Below the pieces are notes generated by a model. That model had not been told where the DNA came from. It saw nothing but the letters and a program-made list of their open reading frames with translations, and searched no databases. This document shows positions 50,398 through 58,680 of a stretch of 64,000 nt of DNA, piece by piece; the first letter of the stretch is position 1, and each line of letters starts with the position of its first letter. The stretch covers positions 147,012 through 211,011 of the forward strand of contig DATGFN010000021.1 of NCBI GenBank assembly GCA_035308965.1, read 5' to 3'. The DNA comes from DASYXZ01 sp035308965. Lineage in GTDB: Bacteria > Acidobacteriota > Terriglobia > UBA7540. The translations under genes and the position numbers were made by a program.

Positions 50398-50784
50398 GTG
50401 GAGGTGTTCTCTCCTTCTGAGCCGCGGAGGAGGCCGGGGGAAAGAAGCGAGGTCCGAACTCCGGTCTTTCCTTCGCGGGTTGATTTGGGCAACGCCATTC
50501 GCATAACCATTGGAAATATACTCAGACGGCGGGAATCCGTCGAGGGTTACCTGGGGGAAACGATGAACAATGAATGATGAATGGGGGAAGGCAAGGGACC
50601 GTTTTTCCGCATCTCAGAGATTATGTCTCTCGTTTATAAGTCCGGACTATCATTCTTGTCTTGCTGCCTTCCTTCGCTTTCTTGTCTGTTGCACTAAGAG
50701 CGCTACAGGCCTATGATTTTGGACTTCTCCATGCGCGTTGACGAGCAAGGTTTGGCAACTTTCTTCCAGCAAAGGAGCACCAGA
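50398..50784. other. 387-nt divergent intergenic region with heptad repeat
   Basis: No gene is supported here. It contains the 7-nt tandem array at 50563-50583 and several G-rich words. The region must hold promoters for the ferric-reductase-like gene (minus) and the M61 peptidase gene (plus), but none is clear. Confidence 0.4.
50563..50583. repeat. 7-nt tandem repeat ATGAAYR (3 units)
   Basis: Three consecutive heptamers, ATGAACA, ATGAATG and ATGAATG, lie upstream of the M61 peptidase gene. The unit resembles that at 4439-4459. Short, but with an exact 7-nt register. Confidence 0.5.
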
Positions 50785-52683
50785 ATGAGTTTCAGCCGTT
50801 TGAAGTTCTCACTATTGCTTATGGGGCTGATTGTTCCAGGCGCGATGCTATTATCGACTCCGTTGAATGGCGCCATCAAGCTGACCGTTGATGCCACGCA
50901 GGCCCCTGATAAGATTATCCGCACGAGGGAAGTGATTCCGGTGAAGGCTGGCCCGCTGACACTGTATTACCCCAAGTGGATACCGGGCGAACACGAGCCC
51001 TCCGGCCCGGTGGGCAACGTGGCAGGGCTGAAATTTACCGCCAACGGGAAAACCATTCCATGGCGCCGCGATTTGCTGGACGTGTTCACGTTGCATGTGG
51101 ATGTGCCTGCGGGAGCAGATAGTCTTGAGGCGACGTTCGAATATCTTGAACCCACAGGCGGCCCGTATAGCGGCGGAGCTTCGGCCACCGACAAACTGGT
51201 AATTATCAGTTGGAATCAGGATGTGCTCTATCCCGCCGGCGTGCCCTCCAACCATATCACTTTTAATCCGACGCTGCGGCTGCCCGAAGGGTGGAAATAC
51301 GGAACGCCGCTTCCGGTCGAGAACGCGGCGGGGAACGAAATCACCTTCAAGCCGGTGGAGTTGGACCGCCTGGTGGATTCCCCCGTGATTGCCGGCGAAT
51401 TCTATCGCGCCGTGGACGTGACCCCGCCCGGAGAGCCGATCCATCACGAGATCGACATGGTGGCGGACAGCGCCGAAGCGCTTGACATGAGTCCGGAGTT
51501 GCAGAAGAAATTCACTAATTTGGTGGCGGAATCAGGGAAGCTTTTCGGCGCCCGTCATTACCGTGACTACCATTTCCTTTTGACACTTAGCGATCACGTG
51601 GCGCACTTCGGCCTGGAACATCACGAGTCCAACGACAGCCGCACAGGGGAGCGCGCTCTGCTTACCCCTCAAGGACAGCGGGGGGTGGGTGGCCTGCTGT
51701 CGCACGAATTCATGCATTCGTGGAACGGAAAATTTCGACGGCCGGCGGATTTGAGCACTCCGGAATATGAGACCCCAATGCAAACCGACCTGCTGTGGGT
51801 ATACGAAGGTCTTACCGATTTCCTGGGGCCGCTGCTGGCGGCGCGCAGCGGACTATGGACGCCCGAACAGTACCGCGACAATCTGGCCAATATCGCGGCT
51901 GACCTCGGACCCGGGCGCCCCGGACGCACCTGGCGTCCCTTGCAGGACACGGCTGACGCGATTCCCGGAATGTTCCGCGGCTTCGGCGGCGGGGCGGGTT
52001 GGAAACGCGGAGCTGATTATTATGACGAAGGCGATTTGATCTGGCTGGAAGTTTCCATGATTATTCAGCGGGAGAGCCAGGGCAAAAAGTCCATCGCGGA
52101 TTTTTGCCACATCTTCCATGGCGGCCCCAATAACGGGCCGGAGCTGAAAACCTACACCTTCGAACAAATGGTTCAGGACCTCAATTCTGTGGCGGCGTAT
52201 GACTGGTCAGGATTCTTTCATGAGCGGTTGAGTTCCACGTCACCGCAATCGCCCACAGGAGGGATTGAGGCGGGTGGATGGAAAGTGGAATTCAACGATA
52301 AGCCGCCTGAAAATCGTGGTGGAGGCGGTGGGCGCATGGGCGGAGGCGTGGACGCCATGTATTCCCTCGGCCTGCGGTTTTCGAGCGATGGCACGGTGGG
52401 AGACTCGGTAGTGGGCGGTGTAGCCTACAAGGCCGGAATAATGCCGGGAATGAAAGTGGTGGCCATTAACGACCGCGCTTTCACTCCCGACGAGATCAGT
52501 GATGCGCTGAAGGCTAGCAAGACCAGTCCACAGACCATTCGTTTCCTAACCCTGAATGACGATTACTACAAAACATATGCAGTGACTTATCAGGGCGGCC
52601 CACGCTATCCGCACCTGGTGCGCGTCGAAGGGAAACCCGATTTGCTGGATGAACTTGCCAAACCAATGGGGGAACAAAAATAA
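50785..52683 (+). CDS. M61-family metallopeptidase with PDZ domain
   Basis: This is a 632-residue exported zinc aminopeptidase of the glycyl-aminopeptidase group. A signal segment lies at about 8-30. The M61 N-terminal beta domain (about 35-185) precedes the catalytic domain with SHEFMHSWNGK (zinc His307, Glu308, His311) and the third ligand Glu341 in LWVYEGLTDF. A glycine-rich stretch (about 512-525) leads into a C-terminal PDZ domain (about 530-605, MKVVAINDRAFTPDEISDALK). The enzyme removes N-terminal Gly/Ala residues in the periplasm. The start at 50785 has AAAGGAG 7 nt upstream; a reading from 50713 lacks this. Confidence 0.93.
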   Translation: MSFSRLKFSLLLMGLIVPGAMLLSTPLNGAIKLTVDATQAPDKIIRTREVIPVKAGPLTLYYPKWIPGEHEPSGPVGNVAGLKFTANGKTIPWRRDLLDVFTLHVDVPAGADSLEATFEYLEPTGGPYSGGASATDKLVIISWNQDVLYPAGVPSNHITFNPTLRLPEGWKYGTPLPVENAAGNEITFKPVELDRLVDSPVIAGEFYRAVDVTPPGEPIHHEIDMVADSAEALDMSPELQKKFTNLVAESGKLFGARHYRDYHFLLTLSDHVAHFGLEHHESNDSRTGERALLTPQGQRGVGGLLSHEFMHSWNGKFRRPADLSTPEYETPMQTDLLWVYEGLTDFLGPLLAARSGLWTPEQYRDNLANIAADLGPGRPGRTWRPLQDTADAIPGMFRGFGGGAGWKRGADYYDEGDLIWLEVSMIIQRESQGKKSIADFCHIFHGGPNNGPELKTYTFEQMVQDLNSVAAYDWSGFFHERLSSTSPQSPTGGIEAGGWKVEFNDKPPENRGGGGGRMGGGVDAMYSLGLRFSSDGTVGDSVVGGVAYKAGIMPGMKVVAINDRAFTPDEISDALKASKTSPQTIRFLTLNDDYYKTYAVTYQGGPRYPHLVRVEGKPDLLDELAKPMGEQK

Positions 52684-52689
52684 CTCCGG

Positions 52690-52757
52690 CGAGCGCTAGC
52701 ATCTTGCCCGCATGTTTGCGGTCTATCATTTTACGGGTAGAATGCCCGCGCTCCCAA
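52690..52757. repeat. Degenerate copy of the long palindromic repeat
   Basis: CGAGCGCTAGCATCTTGCCCGC and ACGGGTAGAATGCCCGCGCTCCC form an imperfect inverted repeat just after the M61 gene stop. The words ATGCCCGCGCTCCCA and TTGCCCGC match the better-preserved copy at 19073-19140. It fills most of the 93-nt space between the two convergent genes. Confidence 0.55.
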
Positions 52758-52776
52758 GCTTGATATTCGCAGAGGC

Positions 52777-54423
52777 CTATTCCGGTGCTTCGGTAGATGA
52801 GATCAGTTCCAGCTGAACAGCCTGCTGGCGTTTTTCCTCCACGTGCACGGATTGTCCCTTGTCCTCATAGGCCTTCAAGGAGTCCGGGTCATGGGGATCT
52901 ACGCCCACGCTTGAATCCCAGGCGAAGAGTTTATAGTCGCCCGGTGCAAGGCCGGTCATATTGAATTTTCCGGATTGATCGGTGAACTTGACGTCGTACA
53001 GATCGTCCCGTTTACGATTTGGAGGTTCGGGAACCAGCGCAATGATCGCACCGGAAGCGGGTGCTTGATCGTGCATGGCCGTTCCCGAAACTGCGCCCCC
53101 GTTTCCGCTCAACTCAATCTCAAGCATCCCCGTCAACTCGGTACCGCCGAGCGAAAGGCCTGAGCCGAGGACGTCGGAGCCTCCCAGGCGCTCCGACTTT
53201 ACGTAAAACTCCTCCGTATGGCCCGCTACAACTATCCCGTAATTTCCATCATAAAGGTTGCGGATCACAAAGGTCCCGTCAGCGGCGACCTCGGCAGGTT
53301 CTCCGCCCATCATTTGGTTGTCGGCGGGTTGAAGCCATATCCTCAATTGACTGAAATTCATGCGGGCGCCGGATTCGGTCCGCACGCGGCCGTGAAGTGC
53401 GGCCGGAGACTTGAGGACAATCGCGACATTATCAACGTCCACGTTACTGACATCAACCGGTGCGCGCCCGGCGAATCGGGTCTTGGCGTCGCCCCCACTT
53501 GAAAAAGCAATATATGCGCCAGGGGGTACGCCCACGATTTCAAAGTCGCCCGACTCATCCAACACTTGTGCGCCGTAGTTTCTGAAGTACCTTGAAAATC
53601 CCTTTTCGGTCGTCTGCGGGGAGAGATTAACGTAAATCCCATTCGGCATCTGGGCGCCTTCGATGATTACGCGGCCTCGCACTCGAACGCCGCGCGTCCT
53701 GGTCATGATCATATTGATGGCGGCTAATTCATCTCCGGGATGAACTTCCACGGGTGAAGCTTGGGCCTCATCAGAAGTCCCGGGATAGAAGGTGGGAAGA
53801 TAAAGCTCATCGCCCCCTTCGTTAGGACCCCGCGTCGCCGCCATCAATAGATACTTCCCGGAGTCGAGACCATAGATTCTGTATTCACCACGGTCGTTGG
53901 TTTGGGCCGACCCTCCTCGTCCTCCGTGTCGCGCGGCGCCGCCGGTCGTATAAGCCTGCACGTTGGCGCCGATGACAGGGTCTCCTTCCTCGTCGTAAAC
54001 CGCGCCGGCAATTACGGCGCCAGGAGCAATCTTAAATACAATGTCTTTTTTATTTTGGCCTGCAACCAGGGATATGACTTCCGGCCGGTAGGCGTGGATT
54101 TGCTGCCCATAGATCTGAGAGGGAAATCCACCTCCCCCGGCCTGGAGGGAATAACTTCCGGGCTCGATCTCTCCAATTACAAAGTGGCCGTTGACGTCAG
54201 TCGTCGAGGAAAGCTGCCTCATTGACCTGCGGCCCCCGAAGGAAGTCAGGGTGACCATTACCTTCTTTACTGGTTCGCCGGTGACGGAATTCATCACGGA
54301 TCCTTCCACGGTGCAGAGTTGATCTGATTTGACCAGGGGCTGACTTCCCAAGGCGCCAGCATCCTGACTCATGGCGGACGGTGGCAGAAGGATGATGGCA
54401 ATAATCAAGCTCGCAAGACGCAT
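52777..54423 (-). CDS. Exported protein with repeated carboxypeptidase-regulatory-like (Cna-B-type) domains
   Basis: This is a 548-residue protein with a signal peptide (about 1-19, ending AMSQD). At least four beta-sandwich modules follow: about 38-110 (CTVEGSVMNSVTGEPVKKVMVTLT), 128-205 (GAVIAGAVYDEEGDPVIGANVQAYT), 245-315 (VRVRGRVIIEGAQMPNGIYVNLSP) and C-terminal (VSGTAMHDQAPASGAIIALV then FTDQSGKFNMTGLAPGDYKLFAWD). Such modules occur in outer-surface and transport proteins of acidobacteria and Bacteroidetes. No receptor barrel is attached here, so it is a secreted or periplasmic protein of unknown role. The start is taken as ATG 54423. Confidence 0.88.
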   Translation of the reverse strand: MRLASLIIAIILLPPSAMSQDAGALGSQPLVKSDQLCTVEGSVMNSVTGEPVKKVMVTLTSFGGRRSMRQLSSTTDVNGHFVIGEIEPGSYSLQAGGGGFPSQIYGQQIHAYRPEVISLVAGQNKKDIVFKIAPGAVIAGAVYDEEGDPVIGANVQAYTTGGAARHGGRGGSAQTNDRGEYRIYGLDSGKYLLMAATRGPNEGGDELYLPTFYPGTSDEAQASPVEVHPGDELAAINMIMTRTRGVRVRGRVIIEGAQMPNGIYVNLSPQTTEKGFSRYFRNYGAQVLDESGDFEIVGVPPGAYIAFSSGGDAKTRFAGRAPVDVSNVDVDNVAIVLKSPAALHGRVRTESGARMNFSQLRIWLQPADNQMMGGEPAEVAADGTFVIRNLYDGNYGIVVAGHTEEFYVKSERLGGSDVLGSGLSLGGTELTGMLEIELSGNGGAVSGTAMHDQAPASGAIIALVPEPPNRKRDDLYDVKFTDQSGKFNMTGLAPGDYKLFAWDSSVGVDPHDPDSLKAYEDKGQSVHVEEKRQQAVQLELISSTEAPE

Positions 54424-54511
54424 CAATAGTCACCTTGGCCGGTACGCTGCAATTGGATGCCGGGGCATGCGCATGGGTGGCCCGAATCAATTACGTGCGC
54501 GAAACCCAGAG

Positions 54512-55846
54512 TTACTTCTCAACCTTGACCGGCTGGCTGGTCATTTCCGAAGACGGCTCGCCGCTCAACAATCCCTGGGCCACAATAAGTTGGTGCGCTT
54601 CGGCGCGCATCTGCTGCCAGCGCGAACCGAAAACAATCGAGCCCGTGAGGCAAGTGAGCCCGCCCAGCGCGACCGTGATAGGCGCTCCAATGCGGTTGGC
54701 CATTGCGCCCGCCGTCAGGGCGCCGAAAGGCGCCATGCCCATAAACATCATGGAGTAGACGGCCATTACGCGCCCGCGCAATTCGTCGGGTACCATGGTC
54801 TGAATGAGCGTGTTGGAGGAAGACATTTGCAACATCATTGAGAATCCCACCGGAACGAGCAACGCCACGGAAAGCGGATACGAGTGCGAGGACGCGAACA
54901 GGATCATGCTGGCGCCAAAGCCGAATGTGGCGAAAGTAATCCATCGCCCCAATCCGCGAACTTCGCGCTTGGCGGCGAGCATCAACGTGCCGGCCAGCGC
55001 GCCCACTCCGGAAGCGCCCATCAGGTTGCCGAGCCCGCGCGCGCCGCCATGCAGTATTTTATCGGCGAAGATCGGCATTAGAACAGCATAGGGCATTCCC
55101 GTCACGCTCACCAAGCCAAGCAAGAGGAGCAAAGCGCGGATGGGGGCGGTGCGGGCCACCCATCGAAACCCTTCCACGATGCGCTCCAGGCTGGAGGCCG
55201 AACCTCGCTGTACATCGCGTCCAGGAACGATCATCAGCAAGAGCCCGGTGATCACCGCGATGTAACTTACCGCGTTCCCAAAAAAACACCAGCCTTCCCC
55301 TACCGCCGCCACCATGATGCCGGCAATCGCCGGGCCAAGAACTCGCGCTCCGTTCACCATGGAGGAGTTGAGCGCAATGGCGTTGATCAGGTCATTTGAA
55401 TCCACCATGTCGACGATGAAAGCCTGACGGGCCGGAATATCAAACGCGTTCACCAGTCCAAGAAGCGATGCCACCACCATGATCTCCCACACGCGAATGT
55501 GTCCGAGCAAGGTGAGCGCAGAGAGGATGAAGGCGAGCACCATCGCACAGCTTTGCGTCGCAATCACCACGCGATGGCGGCTGTATCGGTCCGCGACTAC
55601 CCCGCCCACGGGCGCAAGCAGGAAAACCGGAATCTGACCCGCGAAGCCGACCAGGCCCAGCAAGAGCGACGAGCCGGTGAGCCGGTATACCAGCCAGGAT
55701 TGCGCCACAGATTGCATCCAGGTGCCGACTAGTGAAATGATCTGGCCGCTGAAAAAGAGCCGGTAATTGCGGTGGCGCAGGGCGCGAAACATCAGCGGCA
55801 GTCGCGACGAGGTCGGAGGGGATTCCCGATCGTTGGTATGCTCCAT
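54512..55846 (-). CDS. MFS transporter (EntS/MFS_3-type exporter)
   Basis: This is a 445-residue 12-helix major facilitator. The N-terminal segment FRALRHRNYRLFFSGQIISLVGTWMQSVAQSWLVYRLTGSS is characteristic of the EntS-like MFS_3 group. The loop 2-3 motif is GGVVADRYSRHRVVIATQ, and RGRVMAVYSMMFMGMAPFG marks the second half. Such exporters expel siderophores, macrolides or other small molecules by proton antiport. No biosynthetic cluster is adjacent, so the substrate is unknown. A GTG six nt upstream of the ATG at 55846 is an alternative start. Confidence 0.9.
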   Translation of the reverse strand: MEHTNDRESPPTSSRLPLMFRALRHRNYRLFFSGQIISLVGTWMQSVAQSWLVYRLTGSSLLLGLVGFAGQIPVFLLAPVGGVVADRYSRHRVVIATQSCAMVLAFILSALTLLGHIRVWEIMVVASLLGLVNAFDIPARQAFIVDMVDSNDLINAIALNSSMVNGARVLGPAIAGIMVAAVGEGWCFFGNAVSYIAVITGLLLMIVPGRDVQRGSASSLERIVEGFRWVARTAPIRALLLLLGLVSVTGMPYAVLMPIFADKILHGGARGLGNLMGASGVGALAGTLMLAAKREVRGLGRWITFATFGFGASMILFASSHSYPLSVALLVPVGFSMMLQMSSSNTLIQTMVPDELRGRVMAVYSMMFMGMAPFGALTAGAMANRIGAPITVALGGLTCLTGSIVFGSRWQQMRAEAHQLIVAQGLLSGEPSSEMTSQPVKVEK

Positions 55847-56103
55847 AGCCACGTTGGGATTTTACCTCATGCGGCTGTCGAGTACTGGAAAGTCCGTATC
55901 ATCATTGTCGATCAGCCTGGCTTCCAGGTGCGCTTGCGGACATAACATGGAAATCAAGCAACCCGGGAGCCTCAGCCAGAATTGCTCAAGCGAAAGGCGA
56001 AGAAAAAGCGAATATTCTTCTTGACAAGGCCTTTCGGGTGTGCTTTAATCGCGTTTCTCAAAGCAACCTGAAATGAAAAATCTCGCACACAAGGGGGTTG
56101 TCT

Positions 56104-56598
56104 ATGCCTTTCAGTGAAATGTTGTTGCCCGAGTTCGATCAGGAGATGGCCGGCACACGCAAGACGCTCGAACGGGTCCCGGAAGAGAAATTCGGTTGGA
56201 AGCCACATGATAAATCCATGACCATGCTGCGCCTCGCCACTCTGGTGGCCATGATGCCCGGATGGGCCATTCACACCATCAACATGGACACGCTAAGCCT
56301 GGACGGCTACCAGCAGCCAAAGGTGAACTCGCGCCAGGAATTGCTGGATCTATTTGACAAGAATGCGCGTGAAGGCCGTGCCGCCATTGCAGGCGCGACG
56401 GACGAGCAATTGAGAAAACCATGGTCGATGGTGGTGGGAGGCAAAACCGTCTTTACCGCCCCCAAAATCGACGTCCTGCGGTCCTCGGTGATGAACCATT
56501 TGATTCATCACCGGGCCCAATTGGGAGTTTTCCTCCGCCTGAATGACATTCCTGTGCCCGCCATTTACGGTCCGTCAGCAGACGAGGGTTCATTCTAA
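56104..56598 (+). CDS. DinB-family protein
   Basis: This is a 164-residue four-helix-bundle protein of the DinB/YfiT group (MLLPEFDQEMAGTRKTLERVPEEKFGWKPHDKSMTMLRLATLVAMMPGWA). The third metal-ligand region is VMNHLIHHRAQLGVFLRLNDIPVP. The first His ligand of classical DinB (GHLAxH) is absent here: the LATLVAMMPGW segment lacks it, so metal binding may be altered. Many members are thiol-dependent transferases or stress proteins of unknown substrate. The start is ATG 56104, with AAGGGGG upstream. Fifteen nt separate it from the next gene. Confidence 0.85.
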   Translation: MPFSEMLLPEFDQEMAGTRKTLERVPEEKFGWKPHDKSMTMLRLATLVAMMPGWAIHTINMDTLSLDGYQQPKVNSRQELLDLFDKNAREGRAAIAGATDEQLRKPWSMVVGGKTVFTAPKIDVLRSSVMNHLIHHRAQLGVFLRLNDIPVPAIYGPSADEGSF

Positions 56599-56613
56599 CC
56601 GGAGGTGAAAAGC

Positions 56614-57240
56614 ATGGCTTCTTCAAAAGCCCCTGTTCACTGGACCTACGACGTTCACCCCGGCCTGGCAATGTACCAATCCGTGCTCGCCGGGATGAAG
56701 CAGAAAACAGGTCGGTCCATTGATGAATGGATTCAGTTTGTGGAAAAAGATGGACCGCCTACAAAAAAAGAACGCCGCGTATGGCTGAAATCAAAACACG
56801 GCCTGGGGACCAACTATGCCTCGTGGATTGCCGAGCGTTCGGTGGGCAAAGGTGATGACGGTGATCCCAAGACTTATTTGAAGTCCGCCGCCGATTACGT
56901 GGAGAAACTGTTTTCCGGGTCCAAGGAAGGCTTGCGACCCGTTTACGACGCCTTGTTGACCTTAGGCAAGAAGCTGGGGAAAGATGTCAAGATATGCCCA
57001 TGTCAAACGATGGTGCCGCTCTATCGCAATCACGTTTTCGCCCAAATTAAACCCACCACCCGAACGCGGATTGACCTCGGATTGGCGCTGAAGGATATGA
57101 GCGTACCGAAGCGGCTAATCGATACCGGAGGGTTCGCCAAAAAGGACCGCATTACGCGCCGCATCGAGATTGCTACGGTGGCCGAAATTGATAGCGAAGT
57201 TAAGCGCTGGATGAAAGTTGCGTACGATATGGACGCCTAA
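56614..57240 (+). CDS. DUF4287/DUF5655 domain protein
   Basis: This is a 208-residue cytoplasmic protein with two small domains. The N-terminal DUF4287-like part (about 8-75) shows KTGRSIDEWIQFVEKDGPPTKKERRVWLKSKHGLGTNYASWI. The C-terminal DUF5655-like part (about 95-205) shows EGLRPVYDALLTLGKKLGKDVKICPCQTMVPLYRNHVFAQIKPTTRTRIDLGLAL. Both are widespread but uncharacterised. It starts 15 nt after the DinB gene with GGAGG upstream, so the two form an operon. The pairing with a DinB gene hints at a stress role, without proof. Confidence 0.85.
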   Translation: MASSKAPVHWTYDVHPGLAMYQSVLAGMKQKTGRSIDEWIQFVEKDGPPTKKERRVWLKSKHGLGTNYASWIAERSVGKGDDGDPKTYLKSAADYVEKLFSGSKEGLRPVYDALLTLGKKLGKDVKICPCQTMVPLYRNHVFAQIKPTTRTRIDLGLALKDMSVPKRLIDTGGFAKKDRITRRIEIATVAEIDSEVKRWMKVAYDMDA

Positions 57241-57355
57241 TAGCGAACGACAGATCGCGGCCACACCGACGATCCGTTCTCAGCCGGTGTAAGAGTAAGC
57301 TTCACGTATGTTCAGGGACTGGGCCGCTTGAAATCTTGGGGTTGGCTTCTTCACT

Positions 57356-57598
57356 TCACGCTCTCTTGATGAGGCGAACTACTGTGAGGAGAATTATGGC
57401 GCCAACAACTGCGGTGAGAATCGAGCCGAGCAGCCCATAGGAGTAAATGCCGACCCACCCCAGCACGTGCCCGCCGATTATGGCGCCAAGGACACCGACG
57501 ATGATGTCTCCTATTACTCCGAACCCTCTTCCTCCCGTTAACACTCCCGCCAGCCAGCCGGAAATAAGCCCGACGAGAAGAAACCAGATAATGCCCAT
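57356..57598 (-). CDS. GlsB/YeaQ/YmgE-family small membrane protein
   Basis: This is an 80-residue protein with three hydrophobic helices. It shows the family's Gly-rich pattern IIWFLLVGLISGWLAGVLTGGRGFGVIGDIIVGVLGAIIGGHVLGWVGI. These transglycosylase-associated proteins are induced by stress in many bacteria, with unclear mechanism. GGAAGG precedes the ATG. It is 18 nt downstream of the coiled-coil gene at 57617 on the same strand, so the three genes 58347-57356 probably form one operon. Confidence 0.9.
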   Translation of the reverse strand: MGIIWFLLVGLISGWLAGVLTGGRGFGVIGDIIVGVLGAIIGGHVLGWVGIYSYGLLGSILTAVVGAIILLTVVRLIKRA

Positions 57599-57616
57599 TT
57601 CAAGATCCTTCCTAAA

Positions 57617-58012
57617 TCACTTGTAGTGAGTGGACGCACGGTCGTAAGCGGCTTCAAGGTCCTTCATGGCCGCATCAATTCCCGCCTTCATGTCCTGCCA
57701 GGCGCCGCCGCTGGAGTCCCTGAACTTCTCGAATTTTTGGCGGGCGATTTGGTACCTCCGTTCAAGTTCGGGCATTTGTTGGTCAATTTCTTTCCCTGCA
57801 TTTCTGCCCTCCTTGGCCGATCGCTCTTTCAAGTCGGCGATTTCGTGGTCCAACTCGCGCAGCTTCTCTTCAATCTTATCCTGATATTGCTGTCTTTCAC
57901 TTGTCCCATTTTCCGTTCTTTCCTTGGGTCGCGCTGCCGCTTGTTTTGCGTTCGCAGCAGCGCTAATTATAGATACAAATGTCGCAAGAAATAAAATAGA
58001 GAATAATTTCAT
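57617..58012 (-). CDS. Small exported coiled-coil protein
   Basis: This is a 131-residue protein with a signal peptide (about 1-22, ending ANAK). A nearly continuous amphipathic helix follows (QYQDKIEEKLRELDHEIADLKERSAKEGRNAGKEIDQQMPELERRYQIARQKF), then a short C-terminal helix (DMKAGIDAAMKDLEAAYDRA). It is likely a periplasmic coiled-coil or stress protein. Its ATG overlaps the stop of the upstream gene (ATGA), showing translational coupling. No named family is recognised. Confidence 0.7.
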   Translation of the reverse strand: MKLFSILFLATFVSIISAAANAKQAAARPKERTENGTSERQQYQDKIEEKLRELDHEIADLKERSAKEGRNAGKEIDQQMPELERRYQIARQKFEKFRDSSGGAWQDMKAGIDAAMKDLEAAYDRASTHYK

Positions 58013-58347
58013 TGTGCCCGCCCTAATTTTCTGCGCGCTCTCACGCGCTTGGATTTTTGAGAACCTCCGGCGCGAAACTCACCGATAGCGCTGTGATACG
58101 CCTCGTGCAAATCGGCGCTGGCCCGTCTTATCCCGGTCCGGAACTCACTCAGCGCGCGCTGATTCGCCAGATGCTGAGCTGCAAGTGTTTTCAAAATTTT
58201 CTGTTGCCGAATTCGAAGGCGTCGAATTTTCGCCTCGAAATCAGTTTTGACATCCATGGTCGCCATTTCAGTCTCTGCGGCCAGTCTACCGATTCCTCGC
58301 GCCCATCTATTGATTCCACTTTTGTTTCCCGCCGTTCGTCTATTCAT
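58009..58347 (-). CDS. Small basic coiled-coil protein
   Basis: This is a 112-residue soluble protein rich in Arg/Lys. A predicted helix spans about 40-95 (KTDFEAKIRRLRIRQQKILKTLAAQHLANQRALSEFRTGIRRASADLHEAYHSAI), and the end is very basic (KSKRVRARRKLGRAQ). A nucleic-acid-binding or membrane-stress role is possible, unproven. GGAGG lies 9 nt upstream of the ATG at 58347. It leads the three-gene operon with the coiled-coil and YeaQ-type genes. Confidence 0.65.
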   Translation of the reverse strand: MNRRTAGNKSGINRWARGIGRLAAETEMATMDVKTDFEAKIRRLRIRQQKILKTLAAQHLANQRALSEFRTGIRRASADLHEAYHSAIGEFRAGGSQKSKRVRARRKLGRAQ

Positions 58348-58680
58348 AATCAGTCGCCTCCCGGGACATACCACCTATGACTTCACCGTTGTCATTTGCA
58401 CCTCTGGTTCCAGCTTTGAATCCATCGCAATAACCGCAACAATCTTAATAGGTTACGGACATTTTGAGCGATGAGTTGCGGTGTCCTAGGCAGGTCAAAA
58501 TTACACTAACACGAAAAGTTCTCCAAGTCCGGGGTCTGGACTGGGCAAATGAGTCCCGGTAATTTAGATTGGTTTTCCCTGGTCCGAACTCGTTCCCAGT
58601 CGTTGCCGAGTTTGACCAGGGGAGCCGCCATCTGCTATTTTGGTAGTCCCTTTTTTGATGTTTGAAAGCGGAACTTAGGA
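58348..58680. other. 333-nt divergent intergenic region upstream of thrS
   Basis: This region lies between the coiled-coil operon (minus) and thrS (plus). It contains the probable thrS promoter (58612-58641). I looked for a T-box leader and did not find the conserved antiterminator bulge or a specifier stem. No ORF is supported. Confidence 0.4.
58612..58641 (+). promoter_or_regulatory. Probable promoter of the thrS cluster
   Basis: TTGACC (58612-58617) is followed after 18 nt by TATTTT (58636-58641), with a TG extended -10 (TGC before TATTTT). Transcription would start near 58648, giving a leader of about 33 nt before the thrS ATG, too short for a T-box. Confidence 0.5.

Noticed and set aside
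58348..58680. T-box leader upstream of thrS
   Set aside because: The predicted leader is only about 33 nt and no T-box consensus or specifier stem was found.
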